Below, piece after piece: positions 8,651 through 17,962 of a stretch of DNA of 64,000 nt. Made by a program: the position numbers and the translations under genes. The notes beneath the pieces are model-generated. The model was not told the origin of the DNA and ran no database searches. It saw nothing but the letters and a program-made list of their open reading frames with translations. Where the stretch lies: the NCBI RefSeq assembly GCF_028649475.1, contig NZ_JAQSIP010000013.1:62001-126000 (forward strand). The letters run 5' to 3'. Each line of letters starts with the position of its first letter. The first letter of the stretch is position 1. Source of the stretch: Curvibacter cyanobacteriorum (GTDB lineage Bacteria; Pseudomonadota; Gammaproteobacteria; Burkholderiales; Burkholderiaceae_C).

Positions 8651-10525
8651 TCACAGTTCGACCTTGGAGCCCATTTCCACCACCAGGTTGTTCGGCAGCT
8701 TGAGGAAGTCGGCGGCATTGCTGGCGCTGTGGTGCATTTGCGAGAACAGCTTCTGACGCCACAGGGCCATGGCCCGTCCGAACGTGGGCACCACGGTGTC
8801 GCGTGACAGGAAATAGCTGGTGCTCATGGGTTCCAGCAGGTCGCGCAGGGTGTCGACCTGGGCCAGGGCGCGCGGCACGTCGGCTTCGTCCATGAAACCA
8901 AAGCGCACTGTCACGCTCCAGCAGCCGGGCCCCAGCGGGGCCACCGTGGCCTGCTCGGCCAGGGGGACCCGGGGTTGATCGAGGTTCTGCACGTGCAGAA
9001 ACAACTGCTGCCGGTGCCAGGTCTTGTTGTGCTTGAGGTTGTGCAACAGCGCGCTGGGCACGGTGCCTGGGGCGGCGCACAGGAACACCGCGGTGCCTTC
9101 GACCTGGGTCGGCGGTTGGGCCCGCAGGGTGTCCAGGAAGGTATTGAGGTCGAGCGCATCGCGTTGCAGGCGCTCCAGCAGCAGGTGGCGCCCTTGCTTC
9201 CAGGTGGACAGCACCAGGTAGAAAGCCAGCGCCATCAGCAAGGGAAACCAGCCGCCATCGGCCACCTTGAGCAGGTTCGAGCTGAAGAAAGCCAGGTCCA
9301 CCACCAGAAACACCGCCGTGGCGCCCAGGCACAGGGGCAGCGGCAGGCGCCAGCGGTAGCGCACCACGAAGAAGGTCAACAGCGTGGTGATGACCATCAC
9401 CAGGCTGACCGAGATGCCATAGGCCGCGGCCAGTGCGCTCGAACTGCGGAACGCCACCACCGCCAACACCACCCCGGCCAGCAAGGCCCAGTTGACCGCG
9501 GGGACGTAGATCTGGCCCGACTCGCGCTCCGAGGTGTGGCGGATCGCCAGGCGCGGCAGGTAGCCAAGCTGGATGGTTTGCTTGGCGGCCGAGAAGGCCC
9601 CCGAGATCAAGGCCTGCGAGGCGATGACCGTGGCCAAGGTGGCCAGCACCACCATGGGCACGATGGCCCAGTCCGGCATCATGCGGAAAAACGGGTTGGC
9701 AGCAGCGCTGGCGTCACTGAGCACCAGGGCGCCCTGGCCAAAATAGTTCAGTGTCAGGCTGGGCAACACCAGGGTGAACCAGGCCAGCCGGATCGGTCGG
9801 GCGCCGAAGTGGCCCATGTCGGCGTACAGCGCTTCAGCCCCGGTCACGCACAGGAACACCGCACCGAGTGTGATGAAGGCGATTTGCTGGTGGGCCCAGG
9901 CAAAGTGCAGCGCGTGCAGCGGTGACAGGGCGCCCAGCACCTCGGGGTGGGCTGCGATGTGCGGCAGGCCCGCCAGGCCCAGGCAGGCAAACCAGCCCAG
10001 CATGGCCACGCCAAAAAAGCGGCCCAGGCGCGCCGTGCCGTAGCGCTGGGCCAGGAACAGGCTCAGCAGCACGCCCAGTGAAATGGGCAGCACATAGGGG
10101 GTGGCGGCGGGCGTGACCACCTCCAGCCCCTCGACCGCCGACAGCACCGAGATGGCCGGGGTGATCACCCCATCGCCAAAAAACAGCGCCACGCCAAACA
10201 CCCCCAGCGTCATCAGCAGGGCGCGCAGCCGCGGCTGGTCCTGCACTGATTGCGAGGCCAGGGCCAGCAGGGCCATCAGTCCGCCCTCGCCATGGTTGTC
10301 GGCCCGCATGATCAGCGCCACGTACTTGAGCGACACCACGACGCTCAGGGTCCAGAAGAACAGCGACAGGATGCCCAGCACGTTGTCGGTGCTGAGCTCG
10401 ACGTGGCCGCTGGCAAAGACCTCCTTGAAGGCGTAGAGCGGCGAGGTGCCGATGTCGCCATAGACGACACCGATGGCGCCCAGGGTCAGGGCGGCGAGCG
10501 AAGAGCGTTGGGGGGCGTGAGCCAT
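8651..10525 (-). CDS. kup: Low-affinity potassium transporter Kup
   Basis: 624 residues, the normal Kup (TrkD) length. It brings K+ in with H+ across the inner membrane. The signature [19 protein letters not shown] is at residues 16-34, followed by about twelve membrane segments and a roughly 170-residue cytoplasmic C-terminal domain. The gene lies 82 bp downstream of the response regulator kdpE-like gene, on the same strand. Three 10/11-bp-spaced direct repeats (10571-10600) in that gap suggest direct control by the response regulator. Confidence 0.95.
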   Translation of the reverse strand: MAHAPQRSSLAALTLGAIGVVYGDIGTSPLYAFKEVFASGHVELSTDNVLGILSLFFWTLSVVVSLKYVALIMRADNHGEGGLMALLALASQSVQDQPRLRALLMTLGVFGVALFFGDGVITPAISVLSAVEGLEVVTPAATPYVLPISLGVLLSLFLAQRYGTARLGRFFGVAMLGWFACLGLAGLPHIAAHPEVLGALSPLHALHFAWAHQQIAFITLGAVFLCVTGAEALYADMGHFGARPIRLAWFTLVLPSLTLNYFGQGALVLSDASAAANPFFRMMPDWAIVPMVVLATLATVIASQALISGAFSAAKQTIQLGYLPRLAIRHTSERESGQIYVPAVNWALLAGVVLAVVAFRSSSALAAAYGISVSLVMVITTLLTFFVVRYRWRLPLPLCLGATAVFLVVDLAFFSSNLLKVADGGWFPLLMALAFYLVLSTWKQGRHLLLERLQRDALDLNTFLDTLRAQPPTQVEGTAVFLCAAPGTVPSALLHNLKHNKTWHRQQLFLHVQNLDQPRVPLAEQATVAPLGPGCWSVTVRFGFMDEADVPRALAQVDTLRDLLEPMSTSYFLSRDTVVPTFGRAMALWRQKLFSQMHHSASNAADFLKLPNNLVVEMGSKVEL

Positions 10526-10570
10526 GGGGAACCCGCGTTGTGGAACACGGGGCCGATGGTCTCGCGCCGG

Positions 10571-10600
10571 GCATCAGGAACGCATAAGGATGCGTCAGGG
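10571..10600. promoter_or_regulatory. Tandem repeats upstream of kup, probable KdpE-like binding site
   Basis: GCATCAGGA (10571-10579), GCATAAGGA (10582-10590) and GCGTCAGGG (10592-10600) form three direct repeats spaced 11 and 10 bp. This is the arrangement expected for an OmpR/PhoB-family dimer or trimer. The same motif appears upstream of the kinase gene at 12913-12930. It lies 46-75 bp before the kup start. Confidence 0.6.
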
Positions 10601-10607
10601 CGGCGGC

Positions 10608-11315
10608 TCAGCCCGGTCGCGCTTCGCTGAGCCGGTAGCCCACGCCAGGCTCGGTCAGCAGGCACTGGGGCTGGGCCGGGTCGGCTTCGAGCTTGGCCCG
10701 CAATTGACCCATGTAGAGCCGCAGGTAATGGGTGTGATCGCTGTACTCAGGGCCCCAGACATCGGTCAGCAACTGCCGGTGCGTGACCACCTGGCCGGCG
10801 CTGCGCACCAGGCGAGCCAGCAGCTTGAACTCGGTGGGGGTCAGGTGCACTTCGGCGCCTTGGCGCAGCACGCGGTGACGGCTCAGGTCCACGTCGAGGT
10901 CGGCCTGCTGGTACCGCGTGATCGCTGCGCTGACGCTGCGGCCCCGGTGGCGCCAGGCCACCCGCATGCGGGCCAGCAGTTCCTCGATGCTGAAGGGCTT
11001 GACCAGGTAGTCGTCGGCGCCCTGATCGAGCAGCCGCACTTTCTCGCCCTCGATCTGGCGCGCCGAGATCAGCAGCACGGGCACCTGGCTGCGCGCCCGC
11101 AATTCAGCCAGGAAGGCCGAGCCGTCGCCGTCGGGCAGGCCCAGGTCCAGCAACACCAGGTCCAGGTCTTCGTCGGCCGAGCGGTGCTGCCACAGTGCGC
11201 GCGCATCGGCGAGGCTCAGCGCGGCCAGCACGCGGTAGCCCTCGAGCTGCAGGGCCTGGCGCAGCGTGTTGCGCAGTTCCTTGTCGTCTTCGACCAGCAG
11301 CACGCCCAGGCTCAT
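10608..11315 (-). CDS. KdpE-like response regulator (OmpR/PhoB family)
   Basis: 235 residues. The receiver domain has VEDD at 8-11, the phosphoacceptor Asp57 in LLDLGLPDGDG, and Lys in LVKPFS. The winged-helix domain reads HLTPTEFKLLARLVRSAG and DHTHYLRLYMGQLRAKLE, closest to KdpE. The start at 11315 overlaps the kinase stop by 4 bases (ATGA), so the pair is translationally coupled. In-frame sequence upstream of this Met is just the kinase gene read in another frame. The kdpFABC genes it would normally control are absent from the window. kup is the next gene. Confidence 0.9.
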   Translation of the reverse strand: MSLGVLLVEDDKELRNTLRQALQLEGYRVLAALSLADARALWQHRSADEDLDLVLLDLGLPDGDGSAFLAELRARSQVPVLLISARQIEGEKVRLLDQGADDYLVKPFSIEELLARMRVAWRHRGRSVSAAITRYQQADLDVDLSRHRVLRQGAEVHLTPTEFKLLARLVRSAGQVVTHRQLLTDVWGPEYSDHTHYLRLYMGQLRAKLEADPAQPQCLLTEPGVGYRLSEARPG

Positions 11316-12889
11316 GGCAGGGCCTCCGGGGCGTCGGTTTGGGCCAGCGGCTGGGGCTCGATCGGAAAGCGGCATTCGATGCTGGCGCCGCCGCGCTGGC
11401 GTTGGCGCACGCTGATCTGGCCGCCATGGGCCAGCACGATGGCTCGGCACAGCGCCAGGCCCAGACCGGCGCCGCGTTGGGCCGGGCGCTGGGCCCCGGG
11501 GGCCGGGGCGTTGCCGCGTTCAAAGGGCTGGAACAGGCGCTCACGTTGGCCCGCCGGGATGCCGGGGCCGCGATCGGCCACCGCCAGCAGCAGCCCCGGG
11601 TCGAGGCGGCGCGCGATGATCTCGATGGCCGGGCCCTCGCCCGCATAGCGCACCGCGTTGTCGACCAGGTTGTTCAGCAGTTGCACCAACAGCGGGGCGT
11701 TGCAGCGCAGCAGGGGCAGTCCGGCTTCCAGTCGCAAGTTCATGCGCACGCCGGGGTAGCGGCTGCGGGCTCGCGCGACGGCCGAGCCGACCAGTTCCTC
11801 GAGCGATTCCCAGTCACGTTGCAGGGCGTGCTGGGGCGCGTCCAGCCGGGCCAGTTGCAAGGTGTTGTCGGTCAGGGTGCTCAGTTGTTCGACCTCGTCA
11901 ACGATGGTGCCGGCGAGCGCGCTGGCCTGGTCCTGGCTCAGCTTGCCCCATTGGTGGCGCAGCGTGCTGGCCGCGCCCAGGATGGTCGCCAGCGGCGTGC
12001 GGTAGTCGTGCGAGATGGCGGCCAGCAAGGTGTTGCGCAGTTGCTGGTTCTGGGCCGCTTCGCTGTGGCGTTGCGCTCGCTGCTCGGTCTGGCGTCGTTC
12101 GAGTTGCAGGCCAGCCTGGTCGCAAAGGGCTTGGGCGGTGTCGCGCTGCAGGGGGCCCCAGTCAGCCCCCGGGGGCAGGCGCAGCAGCACCGCACCAAGG
12201 CAGTGCTGGGCCCCGCGCAGCGGCAGCAGGTGCTGGTGGTGCCACTGGCCTTGCGCCGGCCCTTGCTCGGTGGCCTGGGCGCTGCGCTGGCATTCCTGCA
12301 ACAGGGCCAGCTCCTCGTCGCTGGGCTGCTGCCAGTCGCAGTGCCACAGCGGTGCGCTCGGCTGGGCGTCGCCCAGGGCTTCGTGGGGGGCGGCCAGCCA
12401 CCAGGCCAGCGACCCCTGGCTCAGGCGTCGCAGGGCTTCAGCCAGGTGGGCGGCGCCTTCGGCGGGTGGGGCCAAGCGCAGTTGTTCGTTGACCTGGTGC
12501 AGCAGGTGGGCGCTCTGAGCCGCGGCGCGGGCGGCGTCGGCGTCGCGCCGCTGGCGCCCGGTGAGCCAGCCCACCATGCAGCCCACAGCCAGCATGGTGA
12601 ACAGCAGCCACAGGTGTTGGCGCAGGTCCACCGACAGGGTGCCGCGCGGCGGTACAAACTGCCAGTTGAAGGCCAGCACGGCCAGGGCGCAGCAGGCCAG
12701 CGACTCCAGTGTGCTGAGCCACAGGCCGCACAGGGCCGCGGCCAACACCAGCAGCAAGGCCAGGTTGGCCAGCTCGGCTTGCCCGTCCAAGGCCGTCATC
12801 AGCAGCCAGGCGCCCGCCCAAACCGCCATGGCCGACAGCCTGCGGCGCCAGGCCGGGCGCCCCGGGGACGGAAGTGCAAAAGAGCTCAT
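11312..12889 (-). CDS. KdpD-like sensor histidine kinase lacking the N-terminal KdpD and USP domains
   Basis: 525 residues, against about 890 for full KdpD. It starts directly at the membrane part: four hydrophobic segments in residues 20-110, including FNWQFVPPRGTLSVDLR, a match to the KdpD DUF4118 region. A GAF-like linker (about 130-260), HisKA with His294 in ISHDYRTPLATI, and HATPase with NNLVDNAVRYA, DRGPGIP and GLGLALCRAIV follow. The N-terminal cytoplasmic KdpD sensor domain and the USP domain are missing. The DNA upstream is another gene, so this is not a frameshift. It probably phosphorylates the coupled KdpE-like regulator. Confidence 0.9.
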   Translation of the reverse strand: MSSFALPSPGRPAWRRRLSAMAVWAGAWLLMTALDGQAELANLALLLVLAAALCGLWLSTLESLACCALAVLAFNWQFVPPRGTLSVDLRQHLWLLFTMLAVGCMVGWLTGRQRRDADAARAAAQSAHLLHQVNEQLRLAPPAEGAAHLAEALRRLSQGSLAWWLAAPHEALGDAQPSAPLWHCDWQQPSDEELALLQECQRSAQATEQGPAQGQWHHQHLLPLRGAQHCLGAVLLRLPPGADWGPLQRDTAQALCDQAGLQLERRQTEQRAQRHSEAAQNQQLRNTLLAAISHDYRTPLATILGAASTLRHQWGKLSQDQASALAGTIVDEVEQLSTLTDNTLQLARLDAPQHALQRDWESLEELVGSAVARARSRYPGVRMNLRLEAGLPLLRCNAPLLVQLLNNLVDNAVRYAGEGPAIEIIARRLDPGLLLAVADRGPGIPAGQRERLFQPFERGNAPAPGAQRPAQRGAGLGLALCRAIVLAHGGQISVRQRQRGGASIECRFPIEPQPLAQTDAPEALP

Positions 12890-12912
12890 GGGGCGACGAT
12901 ACTACGGAGCCG

Positions 12913-12930
12913 ATCAGGATCGCATCAGGA
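12913..12930. promoter_or_regulatory. Direct repeats upstream of the KdpD-like kinase gene
   Basis: ATCAGGA occurs at 12913-12919 and again at 12924-12930, an 11-bp period, in the same orientation relative to the gene as the kup repeats. On the minus strand TAGTAT, a good -10 hexamer, follows about 8 bases downstream, so the repeats occupy the -35 position. This fits autoregulation by the response regulator. Confidence 0.55.
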
Positions 12931-12979
12931 CGACCTCGGTTCGCCTGCAGCCTCAACGTGTTTTCAGGAGCGCCTTGCC

Positions 12980-13576
12980 ATGACCCCTTCTTTGCCCTCC
13001 ACACCGCGATCGCCCGTGGTCCTGGTGCTGGCCTCGGGCCGCGGCGAGCGCTTCAAGGCCTCGGGCGGCCAGGTGCACAAGTTGCAGGCGCTGCTGGGCG
13101 GGCGACCGGTGTTGCAGCGCACGCTGGCGGCGGTGCAGGCCAGTGGCTTGCCCTGGCACCTCGAGGACGTGGGGCACCCGGGCATGGGCGACTCGATCGC
13201 GGCCGCGGTGCGTGCCACGGCCCAGGCGCCCGGTTGGTTGGTGCTGCCCGCCGATCTGCCCCTGATCCGGCCCGAGACCCTGCGGCAGGTCGCCCAGGTG
13301 CTGATGCAAGGGCCCGCCACGGTGGTGATGCCGTTTTTTGAAGGCGAGCGCGGCCACCCGGTGGGCTTTGCGGCGGCCTGCGGACCGGCCTTGCAGGCCC
13401 TGAGCGGGGAGGGCGGGGCGGCGCCGGTGCTGCGCCAGCAGGCGCCTGACCAGCGCCTGTCGCTGGCGGTGTCCGATGCCGGCGTGGTGACCGACATCGA
13501 CACCTTGGCCGACCTGGCACGGGCCGAGGCGCTGGGGCAGCAGCGCGGCGACTGGGGGCCTGCCCCCGGGGGCTGA
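12980..13576 (+). CDS. MobA/MocA-like nucleotidyltransferase
   Basis: 198 residues with the NTP-transferase fold of the molybdenum cofactor guanylyl/cytidylyltransferase type: LASGRGERFKASGG near residue 18 as the nucleotide loop, PADLPLIRPETL near 92 as the metal-binding Asp loop, GHPVGF near 125, and a terminal DIDTLADLARAEAL. The start at 12980 is supported by CAGGAG at 12965-12970. No molybdoenzyme genes adjoin it, so the acceptor is uncertain. It is divergent from the KdpD-like kinase gene. A GC-rich inverted repeat at 13604-13620 follows the stop. Confidence 0.8.
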   Translation: MTPSLPSTPRSPVVLVLASGRGERFKASGGQVHKLQALLGGRPVLQRTLAAVQASGLPWHLEDVGHPGMGDSIAAAVRATAQAPGWLVLPADLPLIRPETLRQVAQVLMQGPATVVMPFFEGERGHPVGFAAACGPALQALSGEGGAAPVLRQQAPDQRLSLAVSDAGVVTDIDTLADLARAEALGQQRGDWGPAPGG

Positions 13577-13745
13577 CCCGGATCGCGATCCGCCCCACCG
13601 CTGACCGCGCCCGGCGCGGTCCCCGCCAAGCCCCGGTCCCTATCGGTGCGGGCCGATCCCAAGAACCGGCATGGTCAGGGTCCGCGGATGGGACGGGCTG
13701 CCATGTGCGCGGCACTGTGCCCCGACAGGGCCAGCGGGCCCGCCT

Positions 13746-14357
13746 TCAGTCGAGGTCGTTGCGCGGGGCCAGTCGCAGCAGGCGCGACAGGCTGCGGTCG
13801 TGGATGCCCAGCTTCAGCAGTTGTTCGTGGGTTTGCTGCACATAGTCCAGCGTGGTGCCGAACTGGCCGCAGGCCTGGGCGAAGATGCGGCGGTAGTCTT
13901 CTTCGCTGAGCTGCCCGGTGTGGCTGGGGCTGCGGCGCGACAGGGTGAAGGCCAGGGCCGAGACCGTGCCATGGTGGGTGCGGCAGGGCAGCCATCTGGG
14001 CTCGTAGACGGCGGTCATCATCTCGCGCCGCCACAGGCGTTCCAGCGCCACATCGGCCTCGCGCTGCGGGATGCGAAAGGCCACCCCCTGGCAGCTGCCG
14101 CCCGACAACATGCCGAACACCAGTCCCGGGCATTCAGGGGTGCCGCGGTTGATGCGGCTCCACATTTTCAGGGCGCGGTGCCAACCGTGCACCCGCGCGG
14201 GGCGTTGCTCGGCAAAACCAAACTCGGGGCGCCAGATCAGGGAGCCGTAGGCGAACACCCAGAGGTCGCTGCGACCACCCCATTCGCGGCGGGTGCGCTC
14301 CAGCAACGGGGCTGGGTCACGGTAGGGACGTAAGGCGGTGGTCGTCAACTCACTCAT
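13746..14357 (-). CDS. ChaC-like gamma-glutamylcyclotransferase
   Basis: 203 residues, normal for ChaC. The family opens gamma-glutamyl peptides, typically degrading glutathione to 5-oxoproline and Cys-Gly in the cytoplasm. FAYGSLIWRPEF (about residues 35-46) is the substrate-binding signature, and VFGMLSGGSCQGVAFRIP and YEPRWLPC follow in the expected order. The gene is single and divergent from the large cyclase-domain gene across about 130 bp, the right part of which is AT-rich. Confidence 0.92.
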   Translation of the reverse strand: MSELTTTALRPYRDPAPLLERTRREWGGRSDLWVFAYGSLIWRPEFGFAEQRPARVHGWHRALKMWSRINRGTPECPGLVFGMLSGGSCQGVAFRIPQREADVALERLWRREMMTAVYEPRWLPCRTHHGTVSALAFTLSRRSPSHTGQLSEEDYRRIFAQACGQFGTTLDYVQQTHEQLLKLGIHDRSLSRLLRLAPRNDLD

Positions 14358-14488
14358 GGTCTTGAATTTACCCCTGCGAGGGCGTGAAAAGCGCGTGGAC
14401 CCAAAAAACCAAGCAATCTTTGAGCCTGCTTGGCGTTTGATCTATCAATTATGATAATTTCAGCAAATAAGGCAATTTGAGAATAGAG

Positions 14489-17400
14489 ATGAACGGCCAC
14501 TTCCCTGACGCTGAGCCCTGCGGGCGCTGCCCGGTGTGTGCCGAGGGCGTGGCCCCCACGCACCGATTCTGTTCGGCCTGTGGGGCCCGACTGCAGGCGG
14601 CCGAGTTGGATGGCGCGGTTGAAAAGCGCCACCTCACGGTGTTGTTTTGTGACTTGGTGGACTCCACGGCCCTGGCCGGCGCGGTCGATGCCGAGGACCT
14701 GCGGGAGATTTTCCAGGCCTACCAGGCCAGTTGTCTGGACATCGTGGCCCAGCATGACGGCCATGTGGCCCAGGTCCTGGGCGACGGCTTGCTGGTTTAT
14801 TTTGGCTACCCCCGGGCCCAGGAGGCGGCGGCGGCCCGCGCCCTGCTCACCGCCCGGGGCATCGTGGCGATGCTGCCACGCCTCAGCGCCCGCCTGCGGC
14901 ACCTCACCACCCTGGCCTTGCAGGTGCGCATCGGCATCCACACCGGCATGGTGGTGGTGGGGGAGGTTGGCCGAGGCGAGCGGCGCGAGCGCCTGGCCAT
15001 TGGTGAAGTGCCCCACATTGCCGCCCGCTTGCAGGCCTGGGCCCAGGCCAACGACGTGGTGGTGTCCGAAGCCACCCGGCGGGCCATTCGCGAAGACCAG
15101 AACTGGCAAGCATTGGGGCCTTTGAACCTGCGTGGCGTGAACCACCCTGTGGTGGCATACCGGCTGCCACCCGGGCCCTGGGTGGCCCAGCGCACCCCGG
15201 CGGCGGGGCGCGCCACCTTGATGGGGCGCCCCGCTGAAATGGCCCTGCTGGACCAGGCCTGGCGCCAAGTGCAGGATGGCCCTGCGGGCAGCGCCGCGCC
15301 TGCGCTGCCAGCGAGCGGGCGCTCGGTGTTGATCACGGGCGAGCCGGGCCTGGGCAAATCGCACTTGCTGCAAGGCCTTTGCCGGCGCGTGCAGGCGCAG
15401 GGGGCGCGGGTCTGGGTCTGGCGTTGCTCCCCCCATCACCAGGCCAGCGAATGGCATGCCGTGCTCGAGGGCCTGGAGGCCGATCTGGGCCTGGGTCAGG
15501 CCGGCGAGGCCGAGGCACGCCACGCCCTGTTGTGTGCCCAGCTGCCCGCCGGTGTGGCGTCCGGTTCGGACGACGCCCGCTTGCTGGCCCGCCTGCTGCG
15601 GGCCGAGGACCCCGCGCAGCCTGGCCACTGGCCATGGCCCCCCGCGGTGCTCAAACAGCGCAGCGAAGCGGCATTGCTGCGGTGCTTGCGGGCCTGGGCC
15701 GAGCAGCAGCCCCTGTTGCTGGCGATCGAAGACCTGCATTGGGCCGACCCGTCGACCCGGGCGCTGGCGCGGGCCCTGCAAGCGGCCCCTGGCGCCGCCT
15801 GTTTGTTGGTGATGACCCAGCGCCCGCCCAGCGAGGACTGGGGGGCCGGGGCGGGCTGCACCCAATCGTTGGTGCTGGACCGACTCAAGCCCGAAGAGGC
15901 CGAGGCCTTGCTGTGGCAATGCACCGAAGGCAAGCCGCTGCCGACCGAGGTGCAGCGCCGCATCCTGGAGAACACCGATGGCGTCCCCTTGTTCATTGAA
16001 GAGTTCACCCGCACCGTGCTGGAGTCCGACCTGTTGCGCGAAACAGCCCAGGGCTACGAGCTGCGTGGCCCCTTGCCGCTGGCGCTGATCCCGGACAACC
16101 TGCGTGATTCGCTCTCGACCCGCCTGGACCGGCTGGAAGCCGGGCGCGCGGTGGCGCGGCGGGCGTCGGTGATCGGGCGGCGTTTTGAACGGGCCTTGCT
16201 GCAGGCGCTGTGTGGCAACGACCCGGCGCTGGTGGAGCAGGGCCTGAGCGAGTTGCTGGCAGCGGGCCTGGTGCGACCCCTGGACGAATCAGGCCAGCGC
16301 TACGAGTTCAAACACGCCCTGGTCCAGGCCGCCGCCTACGACACCCTGCTGCGCCGCGACCACCATCTTTTGCACGGCTTGCTGGCCACCGAACTCGCCC
16401 GGCAACAGCCCGAGCTGGTGCAGCGGCAGCCCGAATGGCTGGCCCACCACCACACCGAGGCCCAGCAATGGCTGCCCGCGGTTCAGCTGTGGCTGCGGGC
16501 CGGGCAGCAGGCACTTTCGCGCTCGGCCAATCTGGAGGCTTTGTCGCACCTGCGGGCCGGTCTGGCCTTGATTCGCCACCTGTCCCCCGACGAGGGCGCC
16601 CGCCTCGAGCTCAGCCTGCTGGGGCTGATGGCACCTGCGCTCAAGGTGACGCGGGGCTTCACCGCGCCGGAGTTGGAGACCCTGTACGCGCGGGTTGAGG
16701 CCCTGTGCCAGGTGCTGCCCGACCGACCCGAGATGTTCGTGGCCCTCAATGGTTTGTGGGGCTACCGCCAGGTCAAGGGGCAGCAGCAGGGCCTGATCGC
16801 GCTGGCGCAGCAGAACCTGGCCTTTGTGGAGCGTGCCGGCACGCCCACCATGCTGGCGCAGGCGGTGTTTTCGGTCGGGGTGTCGCAGCTCTGGTCGGGG
16901 CAATTCGCGCACGCCAACGACAGCCTGCAGCGGGCGGTGCAGGTCTATGACCCCCAGCGCGACGCCCACACCGCCCAGGTGTATGGCTCGGACCCGCGCG
17001 TGGCCGCCGAGTGCTACCGCGCCTACGCCCTGTTTGCCATGGGGCTGGCCGATCAGGCGGAGGCCGCGATCGAGCGGGCCGCCGATTGGGCCTTGCGCCT
17101 GGATCACCCCTTCAGCCGCACCTGGGGGGTGGTGTTTCGCAGCGGTTTTGATGTGATGCGGCACGAGCCCGAGAAAGTCCTGGCCGAGGTGGAGCATGCC
17201 ATTGCGCACTGCCGCGAGGTGGGGCATGTGTTCTGGTTGGCCACCACCCTGGCCACACGGGCCTGGGCCTGGTCCATGACCGGACGCCGTACGGAGGGCA
17301 TTGAGGGGCTGCGTTCGGCGCTGGCGTTTCAGGCCTCGATTGGGGCCGGGGTGATCCTGCCCCAATGGCGTTGCAAACTGGCCGAAGCCCTGATGCTGGA

Positions 17401-17776
17401 TGGCCAGTTGGCCCAAGCCGAGCTGGAGATCGAGTCGGCCCTGGCGACCAGCGTGGCCCACGCCGACTTTTTTTGCCGCAGCGACATCCTGCGCGTGCGC
17501 GGCGAAATCGCCCGGCGGCGCTACCCGGACCAGCCGGCGCTGGCCCATGCGCGTCTCCAAGAGGCCCTGCTCATGGCGCAACAACTGGGCTACAAGCCCT
17601 GGGCCCTGCGCATTGCGACCAGCCTGTGGCGCCTGGCGCATGCCCACGGCACCCCTCGACCGCCCCTGGCGGCCTTGCTGGCCGAGTTCCAGGAAGGGCA
17701 GGGCACCTGGGCGCTGCGGGAAGCCCGTGCGGCCTTGCAGTCCCTGCCGGTCGAGTCGGGTGTGACCGCCGCCTGA
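14489..17776 (+). CDS. Zinc-ribbon, class III cyclase, AAA ATPase and TPR multidomain protein
   Basis: 1095 residues from the ATG at 14489; a TTG at 14477 is an alternative. Order: zinc ribbon (CGRCPVC and CSACG, residues 11-32), a class III nucleotide cyclase domain (about 46-200), an ATPase module with Walker A GEPGLGKS (284-291) and a Walker B-like LAIEDLHWAD, then about 500 residues of helical repeats. The two cyclase metal Asp residues (Asp55 in CDLVDST, Asp99 in LGDG) and Arg180 are present, but the usual transition-state Asn in the PNxAAR motif is His176. It may therefore sense rather than make cyclic nucleotide. The architecture resembles STAND-type signalling ATPases. The function is unknown. 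Confidence 0.88.
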   Translation: MNGHFPDAEPCGRCPVCAEGVAPTHRFCSACGARLQAAELDGAVEKRHLTVLFCDLVDSTALAGAVDAEDLREIFQAYQASCLDIVAQHDGHVAQVLGDGLLVYFGYPRAQEAAAARALLTARGIVAMLPRLSARLRHLTTLALQVRIGIHTGMVVVGEVGRGERRERLAIGEVPHIAARLQAWAQANDVVVSEATRRAIREDQNWQALGPLNLRGVNHPVVAYRLPPGPWVAQRTPAAGRATLMGRPAEMALLDQAWRQVQDGPAGSAAPALPASGRSVLITGEPGLGKSHLLQGLCRRVQAQGARVWVWRCSPHHQASEWHAVLEGLEADLGLGQAGEAEARHALLCAQLPAGVASGSDDARLLARLLRAEDPAQPGHWPWPPAVLKQRSEAALLRCLRAWAEQQPLLLAIEDLHWADPSTRALARALQAAPGAACLLVMTQRPPSEDWGAGAGCTQSLVLDRLKPEEAEALLWQCTEGKPLPTEVQRRILENTDGVPLFIEEFTRTVLESDLLRETAQGYELRGPLPLALIPDNLRDSLSTRLDRLEAGRAVARRASVIGRRFERALLQALCGNDPALVEQGLSELLAAGLVRPLDESGQRYEFKHALVQAAAYDTLLRRDHHLLHGLLATELARQQPELVQRQPEWLAHHHTEAQQWLPAVQLWLRAGQQALSRSANLEALSHLRAGLALIRHLSPDEGARLELSLLGLMAPALKVTRGFTAPELETLYARVEALCQVLPDRPEMFVALNGLWGYRQVKGQQQGLIALAQQNLAFVERAGTPTMLAQAVFSVGVSQLWSGQFAHANDSLQRAVQVYDPQRDAHTAQVYGSDPRVAAECYRAYALFAMGLADQAEAAIERAADWALRLDHPFSRTWGVVFRSGFDVMRHEPEKVLAEVEHAIAHCREVGHVFWLATTLATRAWAWSMTGRRTEGIEGLRSALAFQASIGAGVILPQWRCKLAEALMLDGQLAQAELEIESALATSVAHADFFCRSDILRVRGEIARRRYPDQPALAHARLQEALLMAQQLGYKPWALRIATSLWRLAHAHGTPRPPLAALLAEFQEGQGTWALREARAALQSLPVESGVTAA

Positions 17777-17805
17777 GTATCGGGTCGGCCTCTCAGCCAC
17801 GCCCC

Positions 17806-17823
17806 GCCACGGTGTGCCGTGGC
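17806..17823 (+). terminator. Short hairpin after the cyclase-domain gene
   Basis: GCCACGG (17806-17812) pairs perfectly with CCGTGGC (17817-17823) across a 4-base loop, 29 bases after the stop. It has no T-tract, so termination here is only a possibility. Confidence 0.3.
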
Positions 17824-17962
17824 ACAGGAAATGCTTCGCCCCCGCCAGGTGCAGTGCCCCGGGTGGGGGCTGCGGCGGCACGGCCAAGGGCGGTGTCCGG
17901 CCTGTTCTTGTCACTGTCTGGAGGGCGGTCCGGGCTGAACCGGGGCGCCGAGGAAACCTGCC

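Noticed and set aside
11312-12889. Frameshifted or split kdpD
   Set aside because: The DNA upstream of the kinase start codes for a divergent MobA-like gene with no KdpD remnant, so the short form looks native.
11195-13576. A 793-codon plus-strand frame running into the MobA-like gene
   Set aside because: Only the part from 12980 has a Shine-Dalgarno sequence and a recognisable domain. The rest is antisense to the kinase gene.
13579-13592. Perfect palindrome CGGATCGCGATCCG after the MobA-like gene
   Set aside because: A 14-bp GC palindrome is not unusual here, has no T-tract and no promoter nearby, so no role was assigned.
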